Origin: Acrocarpospora macrocephala
Lineage (GTDB): Bacteria > Actinomycetota > Actinomycetes > Streptosporangiales > Streptosporangiaceae
NCBI RefSeq assembly: GCF_009687865.1
Contig: NZ_BLAE01000043.1
Coordinates: forward strand, 28,812-92,811
DNA: 64,000 nt
Reading direction: 5' to 3'
Shown here: one piece after another, positions 53,556 to 62,332 of the stretch
How the letters are laid out: every line of letters starts with the position of its first letter
How positions within the stretch are numbered: the first letter of the stretch is position 1
Translations under genes and position numbers: made by a program
Notes under the pieces: generated by a model
Told to the model about the DNA's origin: nothing
The model's database searches: none
The model's input: the letters and a program-made list of their open reading frames with translations, nothing else

Positions 53556-54125
53556 ATGTGCAATCGTAGGGGGATGGACCCGTTGGAGCTTCTGGGACAC
53601 CCGGTACGGCTACGCATCGTGCACGCGATGCGCGGCGGTCGAACACTGACCACTTCCCAGCTGTGCGACCGGATCCCCGAGGTCTCAAAGGCCACCGTCT
53701 ACCGACACATCGACCTGCTCTCCGCCGGAGGCATCCTCCAGGTCACCGACGAGCGGCGAGTACGTGGTGCCATGGAGCGTCACTACCAACTAAGGCAAGA
53801 TCGGGCGGTGATCGACACCGCCATGATCGAGTCATTGACCCTGGACGATCACCGGCGCGGATTCGCCGTGGCGATGACCGCGCTGCTCGCCGAGTTCAAC
53901 GCCTACCTGGACCGGGATCACGCCGACCCGGCGGCAGATCTCGTGGGCTACCGCCAGCACGCCGTCTGGCTCAGCCGAGACGAGCTCCTGGAGATGATCA
54001 GTCAACTGCGCCACGCGATCGCACCCCGGCTGGCGAACCCACCCACGCCGGACCGCACGCAATACCTGCTCAGCCCGATCCTGTTCCCGATCGATGAACC
54101 ACCCGCCGACCCCCAGGCCGGTTGA
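53556..54125 (+). CDS. ArsR-like helix-turn-helix regulator
   Basis: 189 residues from ATG 53556, which has an AAAGG ribosome-binding site; ATG 53574 is an alternative. The winged helix is MDPLELLGHPVRLRIVHAMRGGRTLTTSQL, then VSKATVYRHIDLLSAGGIL, a standard ArsR/HTH_20 pattern. The C-terminal half is helical (AMTALLAEFNAYLDRD) and may bind a ligand or dimerise. No metal-binding cysteine pair is present, so it is not a typical metal sensor. It is divergent from the hydrolase and close to the palindrome at 53527. Confidence 0.87.
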   Translation: MCNRRGMDPLELLGHPVRLRIVHAMRGGRTLTTSQLCDRIPEVSKATVYRHIDLLSAGGILQVTDERRVRGAMERHYQLRQDRAVIDTAMIESLTLDDHRRGFAVAMTALLAEFNAYLDRDHADPAADLVGYRQHAVWLSRDELLEMISQLRHAIAPRLANPPTPDRTQYLLSPILFPIDEPPADPQAG

Positions 54126-54225
54126 GATACTGCCGACTCACGCTGCGTGCTGACCATCCTGCTCGGAGAAGCCGTCGTACGCTCAGCGTCCCCGTTGGCC
54201 TGGTTCCTGCTGTTCCGGAGTGAGG

Positions 54226-54309
54226 TCCATCCCCGCGCCTGCGGGGATGGTCCCGGCCAGACGAGCACACCCCGGTCGATCCCCGCGTGCTCCCCGCGCA
54301 CGCGGGGTG
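54226..54309 (+). CRISPR. Two-repeat degenerate CRISPR relic
   Basis: A degenerate repeat at 54226-54254 (CCCCGCGCCTGCGGGGATGG core) and a 3'-truncated one from 54287 (GTGCTCCCCGCGCACGCGGGG, then a break) are 61 bp apart with one 32-bp spacer. No leader is present. The surrounding 54126-54431 has no gene. It looks like the eroded end of an array. Confidence 0.75.
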
Positions 54310-54431
54310 TCAACGGCGGGCCAATCGTGACGCCTTGGCCGCTCTTGGAGATGCATGCGCATCCCAGGAGCGGCCCTCCCCGTATGAAGCGATCAAGAAA
54401 AGAGTCTGGCGAGCCTCTGTCCGAGGTCGTG

Positions 54432-54842
54432 CTAGGCGCCCTTCGTCACAGGGGGCACGGTGTCCTTTGACGTCGGAGTCTTCAGGTTCTGCCCGGATTC
54501 ATCGTCCCCCGGCCACGGGGGCAGGTCCGGTACCTCGACCGGGTCCGGCCCGCAGTTGGACTGGCAGGGGGGAATGTTGGGCCAGCCTGGGCCTGGGTCT
54601 TCCTCGAATTCCCCCGGCCAGGTGGGCTCGTCCGGCAGTTCGACCGGTTCCGGGCAGAGAACCTCGTACGTCTCGCCTGGGTGTCCAGGTATGGGCATCT
54701 CGGCACCGCACGGGGGCAGGGCCCCGATGCGGGTCGCTGCGGAACCCGTGGTCAGGAAGGCGGCGATGGCGAGGCCAAGCACGGCGAGCATGGCCAGCGG
54801 CCGTCGTCGCGTACGGACCCACGCGGCGCTTGTTGAAGTCAT
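54432..54842 (-). CDS. Secreted proline-rich hypothetical protein
   Basis: 136 residues from ATG 54842 with a GGAGGAG ribosome-binding site. The N-terminus is an export signal: arginines (RTRRR), a hydrophobic core (LAMLAVLGLAIAAFLTTG) and a probable cleavage after S-A-A. The mature part is about 100 residues, acidic and rich in Pro, Gly and Trp (PDEPTWPGEFEEDPGPGWP), with four Cys (PPCG, VLCPE, PPCQSNC). It could be a small extracellular protein held by disulfides. No family is recognised. Confidence 0.68.
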   Translation of the reverse strand: MTSTSAAWVRTRRRPLAMLAVLGLAIAAFLTTGSAATRIGALPPCGAEMPIPGHPGETYEVLCPEPVELPDEPTWPGEFEEDPGPGWPNIPPCQSNCGPDPVEVPDLPPWPGDDESGQNLKTPTSKDTVPPVTKGA

Positions 54843-55114
54843 TGACTCCTCCACGATGGATTGTTTCGCTTCGGGCACTGATGCACCCAACGCACCTTTC
54901 GATCTCCATAAGATCGTTTTCGCAGCTCGCCGCCCAGAGCCACTCACCTCGAAAGGCGCGGTCAGAGTGGACCCACGGCGGCAACTCCTGGCGGTCGCGT
55001 GCCGAACATGAAGCGGTTCGGACCGCCCCGTGCTCAAGCGCATCCCGCGCGGATCTGCGCGCGACTCCGAAGCACAGCACCGAGGCCTCGATGTGGAAGC
55101 GAGGGTCCTGATCG

Positions 55115-55786
55115 ATGACGAACGCTAAGCCGTTGGACGATTCACCAGCTCTCCTGCTTGGGGCCATCACTTCCGGAAATACGGCGTCTGTCCGGCAGCG
55201 CGTACGTATGTCCAGCAGCTGTTGACTGGACTGGACATCGAAAGAACTCCACATCGTCCTATTGCTCGTCAGCGAGCTGGCCGCCAACGCCACGCAGCAC
55301 TCGGAATCGGGCCGCAACCCCAACGGGCAGGTGCGGGTGGAGGTCACCATCGAGGATGGCGTCATCAACGTCGATGTGGTCGATGAGGGATCGGCCACCA
55401 GCACACCCCACGTGCGGGCGCGGACGGATGTGCCGAGTCCCGACCGATGCGGGCTGCAGCTGGTCGATCAGCTCGCCGACGGCTGGGGCCACTAGGAAAG
55501 GACCGCGGCCGGGCCGTACGGTTCAATCCGACCCGCCGTGGTTCGAGCCGGAGGTGCCCGAGAACACCGAGAACGGTGAGCGGGCGGCCCGGGCTGGCAT
55601 CACCAGCAAACCTTCAACCGGCGGGACGGTCGAACTTGCCTCGAACAACAGGCTCACCGCCCGCTCACCCCGCCCAAGCGCGGTACCGCTCCTGGAACTG
55701 GTGGAGGCACACCTTCCCCGTCCCAGCAGGCCAATGGATCGGCGGGGCGTCGATCGCCGTGCGGCGTCAAGAGATCATCGATCGAT
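55115..55786 (+). pseudogene. Decayed copy of the HATPase-GntR gene
   Basis: Clear DNA similarity to 45113-45785. It opens ATGACGAACGCTAAG (compare ATGACGAAGGCCAAC) and keeps CTCCTGCTTGGGGCCATC and the N-box and G2 regions. The frame is shifted near 55236 (GAAAGAACTCC for GAACGGCTCC). A TAG replaces a His codon near 55494. Similarity stops at GTCAAGAGATCATCGA, so the winged-helix part is lost. The 30 bp before it also resemble the end of the 44864-45109 gene. It then joins sequence like 46700-47069, so the copy has lost about 0.9 kb. Confidence 0.85.
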
Positions 55787-55971
55787 AGGAGGCGACGCCC
55801 GAACACGGCGATCGCCCTGCAAGCACGCGCGGTGCCCAGCCACCTCAGGCGATCACCCCTTACGATCCTCGCCGGCGACGGCCATGACATCATCCGGATG
55901 GTCGCCAGCGAGTCCAGGCACCTTCCTCTGGTTGGCACCACCGCGAACCCAGGACCGCTTCGACCAAGCCT

Positions 55972-56143
55972 TAACACCGGCGCACGCTAGGCCAGCGACC
56001 ATCGATATCCTCTGAGCCCTGGGACCCGGGCAGCCAAGATAGGTTCCACCAATGACCAATGACCAATGATGTCCGAAATGTTCGATTCCTTAGAAGTGCT
56101 CAAAAAGCACCATCTTGACGGTTAACCATGCAGGTCAGCGAGT
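55972..56143 (+). promoter_or_regulatory. CRISPR leader, copy C (cas-proximal)
   Basis: Third leader copy, closest to copy A, with a tandem duplication of ATGACCA (ACCAATGACCAATGACCA). It retains GAAGTGCTCAAAA, CATCTTGACGGTTAACC and TGCAGGTCAGCGAGT. It leads into the array beside the cas genes. Confidence 0.85.
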
Positions 56144-56904
56144 GTGCTCCCCGCGCACGCGGGGATGGTCCCAGGCCGACTACCTTGAACTGCATCGCGT
56201 CCTGGTGCTCCCCGCGCACGCGGGGATGGTCCCCCAAGACGATCAAAGGCCAGAAGGAACAGCCCGTGCTCCCCGCGCACGCGGGGATGGTCCCTTGGCG
56301 AGCGTCCCCCGAGAGCACCCAATCTTGTGCTCCCCGCGCACGCGGGGATGGTCCCGAGCCGGACTCCTACGACCACGTACGTGACCTGTGCTCCCCGCGC
56401 ACGCGGGGATGGTCCCCCACAGGATCTCATCGGCTCGGCATCCTGCCTGTGCTCCCCGCGCACGCGGGGATGGTCCCGGCCGCCAGCTCGGGCAGAAATG
56501 CCCACGGCTGTGCTCCCCGCGCACGCGGGGATGGTCCGCGGGTCCCCTGGCTGGAGCGCGGGAGGCTGGCGTGCTCCCCGCGCACGCGGGGATGGTCCGC
56601 AGGTGTAGTCGCCACCAGCGATCCCGATCAGGTGCTCCCCGCGCACGCGGGGATGGTCCCACGGCGGGCCTGCGGGAAGAGGTCGGCGTCCTGTGCTCCC
56701 CGCGCACGCGGGGATGGTCCCCTGTCCGCGTGCACGGACTCGCGGTGCACGCAGTGCTCCCCGCGCACGCGGGGATGGTCCCCTGTGGCTGAATCCCGCC
56801 CACGGGCCAAAGCTGTGCTCCCCGCGCACGCGGGGATGGTCCTTGCATCAGCCTGTCGGGGTCCTTTTCGCGAGAGTGCTCCCCGCGCACGCGGGGATGG
56901 TCCC
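56144..56904 (+). CRISPR. Type I-E CRISPR array beside the cas operon, 13 repeats
   Basis: Thirteen repeats start at 56144 and follow every 61 bp to 56876. All are canonical except for the last base at 56510 (G), 56571 (G) and 56815 (T). The uniform repeats, including the final one, and perfect spacing suggest a young, active array. It reads in the same direction as the cas genes, 175 bp upstream of cas3. Confidence 0.98.
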
Positions 56905-56999
56905 TCGTCGGACGGTTCATGGAAGAACTATGGTGATGAGCACCATACGCTGTGGACATATCGGACATTACGAATTAACAGTCCACCCGAAGGGATAAT

Positions 57000-57028
57000 T
57001 TGCCCGCTTCGTCTCGATTCGATAATGA
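57000..57028 (+). promoter_or_regulatory. Candidate promoter of the cas operon
   Basis: TTGCCC (57000-57005) and TAATGA (57023-57028) are separated by 17 bp in an AT-rich region unlike its surroundings. A start of transcription near 57035 would give a leader of about 45 nt before cas3. Only the spacing and composition support it. Confidence 0.35.
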
Positions 57029-57079
57029 TGTTGGAGTTGTCGCAAACATAGCGAGGTGGAAGGTCTTAGATAGCTCTTT

Positions 57080-59995
57080 GTGATCGACGACACGGTCCGC
57101 GGTCGGTTCGCTGATGGAATTTCGGCTTCCGCGCGTACGGTCTGGGCCAAGCACGATCGAGATGCCGATGGGTGGCTGCCGTTATGGCGGCACCTTGCTG
57201 ACAGTGGTGCTGTGGCGGGGCAACTCTGGGATCATTGGGTTCCCCTTCAAGTGCGGCGAATGATTGCCGATGTTCTTCCTGGCGGGAATGGCGATGCGCG
57301 TCGGCTCGTAGTCTGGTTGGCGATGACGCATGATATTGGGAAGGCTACGCCGGCCTTCGCGTGCCAGGTGGAATCACTTGCCGAAGGGATGCGGGCAGTT
57401 GGTCTGACGATGCCAGGCTATAAACAACTGCCCGATCGTCGGATTGCTCCGCATGGTTTGGCTGGGCAGGTTCTCCTGCAGGAATGGCTGATCGATCGGC
57501 ATGGCTGGACTCGGTCTGCCGCACTGCAGTTCGTTATCATTGCTGGTGGACATCATGGAGTTCCGCCGACGAGTGCCGACATCCGCGAGTTGGCCATCCG
57601 TCCAGAATTACTGCGCACCTCTGATAGCGCGTCAGTGTGGCGAGACGTACAAGGGGAGCTTCTCGATCGTTGTGCGAAAGTTTGCGAGGTTGGTGATCGC
57701 TTCGCTGACTGGCAGGCGGTCAAGCTTTCGCAGCAGGCGCAAGTATTGTTGACCGGGCTGGTCATTGTCGCTGATTGGATTGCTAGTAATCCGGACTTGT
57801 TTCCGTACTTTCCCGAAGGGAGGAAAGCGAGCGATGCGGAGCGAGTAGCGGCAGCGTGGCGTGGTTTGAATTTGCCGAACCCGTGGCAGGCGGTGGACCA
57901 AGGTGAGGAACCAGCCGAGTTTTTCTCTTCTCGGTTTCGGTTGCCGCCGGGGGCGCGTGTCCGTCCGATTCAGGAGCGTGCGGTTCAGGTGGCACGGGGT
58001 ATGGCGCAGCCTGGGCTATTGGTGATCGAAGCTCCGATGGGTGAAGGGAAGACCGAGGCGGCCTTGGCCGTCGCCGAGATATTCGCGGCACGTTCTGGAG
58101 CGGGGGGCTGTTATGTCGCTCTGCCGACCATGGCCACGGGTAATGCGATGTTTCCACGTCTGCTGGATTGGCTGCGCCGAATCCCGGATGCAGAGCCTGA
58201 CCGCGGGCCTCGTTCTGTGCTGTTGGCCCACTCCAAGGCGGCGCTCAACGAGGAATACACCGGTCTCGTGCATGCCGGCCGACGGGCGGCACGAGGGATC
58301 GAAGCCGATGGGCATGGGGATCAGTGGCGACCGCGCGACGACCGCCGGGTGTCCTCCGCGGAGCTCGTCGCGCATCAGTGGCTTCGGGGCAAGAAGAAGG
58401 CGATGCTGGCCTCGTTCGGGGTGGGAACCATCGACCAACTCTTGTTCATGGGCTTGAAGAGCCGTCATCTTGCGCTACGACACCTCGCACTTGCGGGCAA
58501 GGTCGTCATCATCGACGAGGCGCATGCCTACGACACGTACATGAACTCGTACCTGGACCGGGTGCTTTCTTGGCTGGGTGCGTATCGCGTTCCGGTTGTG
58601 GTGCTGTCGGCGACGCTTCCGGCCGGACGGCGGCGGGAACTTGCCGAAGCTTATGCGGGTGCTGCTGGGGACAGCGCCGCTTTTGCCGACTTGGAGACGG
58701 CGGATGGTTACCCGCTGCTGACATCAATCGAACCGGGTGGTCTGCCCATAACGGAGGCTGTGGCGCCTTCGAGCCGGAGCGCGGAGATCAACCTTGAGCG
58801 TTTGAGCGATGACCTTGTCGAGCTGGGGAATCGGCTTGCCGAGGAGCTGGTTGAGGGCGGATGCGCGCTGGTCGTTCGCAATACCGTTGGGCGTGTTCTG
58901 GAGACCGCTACGTATTTGGGTGAGCGGTTCGGCTTCGATCGAGTCACTGTGGCGCATGCCCGTTTCCTCGACTTGGACCGAGCGGGCAAGGATGCCGATC
59001 TGCTCGCACGCTTCGGGCCGCCGGAAAAATGTGCGGGGCGCAGACCTACCGACTTGCACATCGTGGTGGCCAGTCAAGTGGCGGAGCAGTCCCTCGATGT
59101 CGACTTTGACCTCCTGGTGTCAGATCTCTGCCCTATTGACCTTTTACTGCAGCGGATGGGCCGGCTCCATCGGCATATGCGCGGCGAGGATCAATGTGAC
59201 CGTCCGTATCGTCTACGTACGGCGCGGTGCTTGATAACGGGTGCGGATTGGACGGCGGCTCCGGTTGAGCCTGTCAAGGGTTCCAGGCGCATCTACCGGA
59301 TGCATGCGCTGCTTCGATCTGCCGCTGTGCTGGAGCCGTATTTGGCGGGGACCGCTGAGACCGGTCGTGTCGTGCGGTTACCGCAAGACATCAGTCCTCT
59401 TGTCCAACGCGCGTATGGGCCTGACCCAGTCGGTCCCGAAGACTGGCAGGAGGCGATGATTCGAGCATCTGATGAACAGGAGCTTCATCAGCGAGAGCAG
59501 GTCAAGAAGGCACGCGACTTCCAGATCAAAGATGTCGGCAAGCCAGGGCGCGCGCTCATCGGCTGGGTGGATGCCGGGGTGGGAGATGCCGATGACACGC
59601 GCTCCGGGCGAGCACAGGTTCGCGACGGAGTAGAGGGCCTCGAAGTCTTCGTCGTGCAGCGTCACCCGGATGGAACGTTGGCCACGGTGCCCTGGCTGAG
59701 TAAAGGGCGTGGCGGGCGAGAACTGCCAACGGAAGCAGTGCCTGAACCGGGGCTGCAGCGCATCGTGGCTGCTTGCGGGTTACGCCTGCCCTATCAATTC
59801 TCGATCCCGGCGACCCTCGATCGGGCGATCGAGGAGCTGGAGGCCGAGTGCATCCCGGCATGGCAGTCCAAGGAATGCCACTGGCTGGCCGGGGAGCTGA
59901 TTCTCATGCTCGACGAAGATTGTCGGACCCGGCTGGCAGGCTTCGACTTGCATTACTCGCCTGCCAATGGACTGGAGGTGTCCAATGCCGGGTGA
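57080..59995 (+). CDS. cas3: CRISPR-associated nuclease/helicase Cas3 (type I-E)
   Basis: 971 residues from GTG 57080. The N-terminal HD nuclease has H84-D85 in AMTHDIGKATPAF, paired His at 158-159 in IAGGHHGVPP and Asp 232 in VIVADWIASN. The superfamily-2 helicase has Walker A EAPMGEGKTEAA (about 318-328), DEAH at 479-482 (VVIIDEAHAYD), motif III VVLSATLP and motif VI LLQRMGRLHRH. It is recruited by target-bound Cascade to unwind and degrade foreign DNA. The first kilobase uses more A/T-ending codons than neighbouring genes, which fits horizontal acquisition. The end overlaps cas8e by 11 nt. Confidence 0.97.
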   Translation: MIDDTVRGRFADGISASARTVWAKHDRDADGWLPLWRHLADSGAVAGQLWDHWVPLQVRRMIADVLPGGNGDARRLVVWLAMTHDIGKATPAFACQVESLAEGMRAVGLTMPGYKQLPDRRIAPHGLAGQVLLQEWLIDRHGWTRSAALQFVIIAGGHHGVPPTSADIRELAIRPELLRTSDSASVWRDVQGELLDRCAKVCEVGDRFADWQAVKLSQQAQVLLTGLVIVADWIASNPDLFPYFPEGRKASDAERVAAAWRGLNLPNPWQAVDQGEEPAEFFSSRFRLPPGARVRPIQERAVQVARGMAQPGLLVIEAPMGEGKTEAALAVAEIFAARSGAGGCYVALPTMATGNAMFPRLLDWLRRIPDAEPDRGPRSVLLAHSKAALNEEYTGLVHAGRRAARGIEADGHGDQWRPRDDRRVSSAELVAHQWLRGKKKAMLASFGVGTIDQLLFMGLKSRHLALRHLALAGKVVIIDEAHAYDTYMNSYLDRVLSWLGAYRVPVVVLSATLPAGRRRELAEAYAGAAGDSAAFADLETADGYPLLTSIEPGGLPITEAVAPSSRSAEINLERLSDDLVELGNRLAEELVEGGCALVVRNTVGRVLETATYLGERFGFDRVTVAHARFLDLDRAGKDADLLARFGPPEKCAGRRPTDLHIVVASQVAEQSLDVDFDLLVSDLCPIDLLLQRMGRLHRHMRGEDQCDRPYRLRTARCLITGADWTAAPVEPVKGSRRIYRMHALLRSAAVLEPYLAGTAETGRVVRLPQDISPLVQRAYGPDPVGPEDWQEAMIRASDEQELHQREQVKKARDFQIKDVGKPGRALIGWVDAGVGDADDTRSGRAQVRDGVEGLEVFVVQRHPDGTLATVPWLSKGRGGRELPTEAVPEPGLQRIVAACGLRLPYQFSIPATLDRAIEELEAECIPAWQSKECHWLAGELILMLDEDCRTRLAGFDLHYSPANGLEVSNAG

Positions 59996-61685
59996 ACCGG
60001 CTCCACAGTCATTTGATTTGACCCGTCGGCCATGGTTGCCGGTGCAGTACAAGAGCGGTGCAGAAGGCGAGTTGTCTCTCCAGGATGTCTTCGCCCGGGC
60101 CGGAGAGTTGCGGCGGCTGGTAGGAGATATTCCTACCCAGGAGTTCGCGCTGCTGAGGCTCCTGCTGGCGATCCTGCACGACGCGATCGATGGCCCATGT
60201 GACCTCGACGATTGGCAGGAACTGTGGGAGAACGGGCTCCCTGCCGACGTCATCACCGGCTACCTGGATGGCAGCGATCGTTTTGACCTCCTTCACCCGA
60301 CCAGGCCGTTCTTTCAAACTGCCGGTCTGAACACGGCCACAGGTGAGGTCAGCTCTCTGGACCGTATCGTGGCCGACGTACCCAACGGCGCGCCGTTCTT
60401 CACGATGCGCGCCCGCGGCACACAACGGCTGGGCTTCGCCGAAGCGGCCCGATGGCTCGTGCACGCACACGCGTTCGACACCTCGGGCATCAAGACCGGC
60501 GCGGTCGGCGACCCCCGGGTCAAGGGTGGCAAGGTGTATCCGCAAGGCGTCGCATGGGCCGGCACGCTTGGTGGAGTCCTCGTGGAGGGCAAAGATCTGC
60601 GCGAGACGCTTCTGCTCAACCTCGTCGCCTTCGACACAGACAATCTGCGGATCGATTCCGAGAATGACCGCCCCGCTTGGCGCCGCCCATGCCCAGGCCC
60701 GAGTCAGGCGGCACCACTGGAACTGAGCAAACGCCCTGCGGGCATGCGCGACCTCTATACCTGGCAATCGCGCCGCATCCGCCTGGCCTACGACGCACAA
60801 GGTGTGTACGGCGTCATCCTCGCCTACGGAGATCCGCTCGCGGCGCACAACAGGCATCAGCACGAACCGATGACGGGTTGGCGGCGAAGTGCCGCGCAGG
60901 AGAAGAAACTCGGCCTGGCCCAGGTTTACCTTCCGCGAGAACACGACCCCAGTCGAAGCGCATGGCGTGGACTGGGCGCGTTGATCGCCGGTCGCGCGCA
61001 GGGTGCCGACCAGCGCGATGAGGCTGCGGCAATCGTGCGACCTCGAATACTCGATTGGGTGGCGCGCCTAACCGTAGAAGGCCCGCTGCCAGCGGATTTC
61101 CCGATCCGCGCCCGACTGTACGGTGCGATCTACGGCACCCAGCAGTCGGTCATCGACGAAATCGTCGATGACGAGATCGCCATCGCCGTGGTGCTGCTCC
61201 ATGACCGAGACAGGGGCCTGGGCCAGGCCGCCATCGACGGGGTGAGCGATGCGGAGAACGCGGTGACCGTCCTAGGGGACCTCGCCGCTGACCTGGCCCG
61301 CGCGGCGGGCGCCGAAAGCGAACCGCCCAAGACCGCGGCCCGGGCGCTCGGCTTCGCGACTCTCGATGGATCGTTCCGAGACTGGCTGGCCGGGCTCCGC
61401 TCCGGCGATCTCCCCGAGGAACGGCGAAAGGCATGGCAGCAGCAGGCGCTGCAGCTCATCAAACGGCTGGGAACCGAACTCGTGAAATCAGCGGGAGACG
61501 CCGCATGGAGAGGCCGCCTCATCGAAACGCGTAAAGGACACGAACTGTGGCTGACCGCGGCGAGGGCTGACCTGACATTCCATGCCCGTCTACGGAAGGC
61601 CCTGCCCATGGCCGTGGAAGACAATCCGACCCGTGGCAGGCGAGACGTCGAAAGCGAGTCGCAGAACGTGGAGGCACCGTCATGA
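59985..61685 (+). CDS. casA: Cascade large subunit Cas8e (Cse1/CasA)
   Basis: 566 residues from ATG 59985, preceded by GGAGGTG; ATG 59967 in the same frame lacks such a site. It opens with FDLTRRPWLPVQYKSGAEGELSL, the usual Cse1 beginning. IPTQEFALLRLLLAILHDA and RFDLLHPTRPFFQTAGL are further Cse1 landmarks. This subunit recognises the PAM and recruits Cas3 to the surveillance complex. It overlaps cas3 and, by 4 nt, cse2. Confidence 0.95.
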   Translation: MPGEPAPQSFDLTRRPWLPVQYKSGAEGELSLQDVFARAGELRRLVGDIPTQEFALLRLLLAILHDAIDGPCDLDDWQELWENGLPADVITGYLDGSDRFDLLHPTRPFFQTAGLNTATGEVSSLDRIVADVPNGAPFFTMRARGTQRLGFAEAARWLVHAHAFDTSGIKTGAVGDPRVKGGKVYPQGVAWAGTLGGVLVEGKDLRETLLLNLVAFDTDNLRIDSENDRPAWRRPCPGPSQAAPLELSKRPAGMRDLYTWQSRRIRLAYDAQGVYGVILAYGDPLAAHNRHQHEPMTGWRRSAAQEKKLGLAQVYLPREHDPSRSAWRGLGALIAGRAQGADQRDEAAAIVRPRILDWVARLTVEGPLPADFPIRARLYGAIYGTQQSVIDEIVDDEIAIAVVLLHDRDRGLGQAAIDGVSDAENAVTVLGDLAADLARAAGAESEPPKTAARALGFATLDGSFRDWLAGLRSGDLPEERRKAWQQQALQLIKRLGTELVKSAGDAAWRGRLIETRKGHELWLTAARADLTFHARLRKALPMAVEDNPTRGRRDVESESQNVEAPS

Positions 61686-62332
61686 CCTCAGCCATGCCAA
61701 CTGCTCGGCGTCCGATAAGGGACCTGGTCGGCGAGGCCGCAGGAGGTTACGTCACCGAGCTCCAGCAGGGTTACCTGAAGGACCAGAGCGGAGCCGTCGC
61801 GGCTCTGGCCCAGCTCAGACGCGGTGCGGGCAAGCTGCCTCAGGATGTGCCGGATCTATGGGGCATGTTCGGCGCGGAACGCCTGCACAGCGAGCAGACC
61901 TTGTCGGAAAGTGACGCGATCAAAGCCGAAGCCGCGCTGTTCCTCGCGGTGACCCTGTATGCGCTGCACCAGCAATCACGGTCCGAACAGAGAATGCATC
62001 GCCCAGGAGTCCAGTTGGGCGAGGCGGTGCGCCGCCTCATGCCGGAGGGTTCCATTGACGACACGATTCGGCGCCGCTTCGTCCGAGTAGGAAGCGCCAG
62101 CACTCGGGAAGCGCTCGCCTATCGGCTCAGAGAGATCATCTCCCTGTTGCGACGGGAATCGATCCCACTCGACTACGCGCTCCTGGCTCGTCAGCTTTAC
62201 CAAGCCCAGATTCCGGGCGGAATGCTCCTGGTGCGCCAGAACTGGGGTCTGAGTTTCCACGCCTACCAAGCCGACACCTCCAAAGCCGAGACTCCGTCCG
62301 GCGAGGACTCGCCTACCGACAAGGACATCTGA
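61682..62332 (+). CDS. casB: Cascade small subunit Cse2 (CasB)
   Basis: 216 residues, mostly alpha-helical, with the Cse2 pattern LAQLRRGAGKLPQDVPDLWGMF and SREALAYRLREIISLLRRESIPLDY-type helices (here STREALAYRLREIISLL). PLDYALLARQLY is the conserved C-terminal helix. Two copies usually sit along the crRNA and hold the displaced DNA strand. The gene overlaps cas8e by 4 nt and cas7e by one base, giving coupled translation. Confidence 0.94.
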   Translation: MTSAMPTARRPIRDLVGEAAGGYVTELQQGYLKDQSGAVAALAQLRRGAGKLPQDVPDLWGMFGAERLHSEQTLSESDAIKAEAALFLAVTLYALHQQSRSEQRMHRPGVQLGEAVRRLMPEGSIDDTIRRRFVRVGSASTREALAYRLREIISLLRRESIPLDYALLARQLYQAQIPGGMLLVRQNWGLSFHAYQADTSKAETPSGEDSPTDKDI

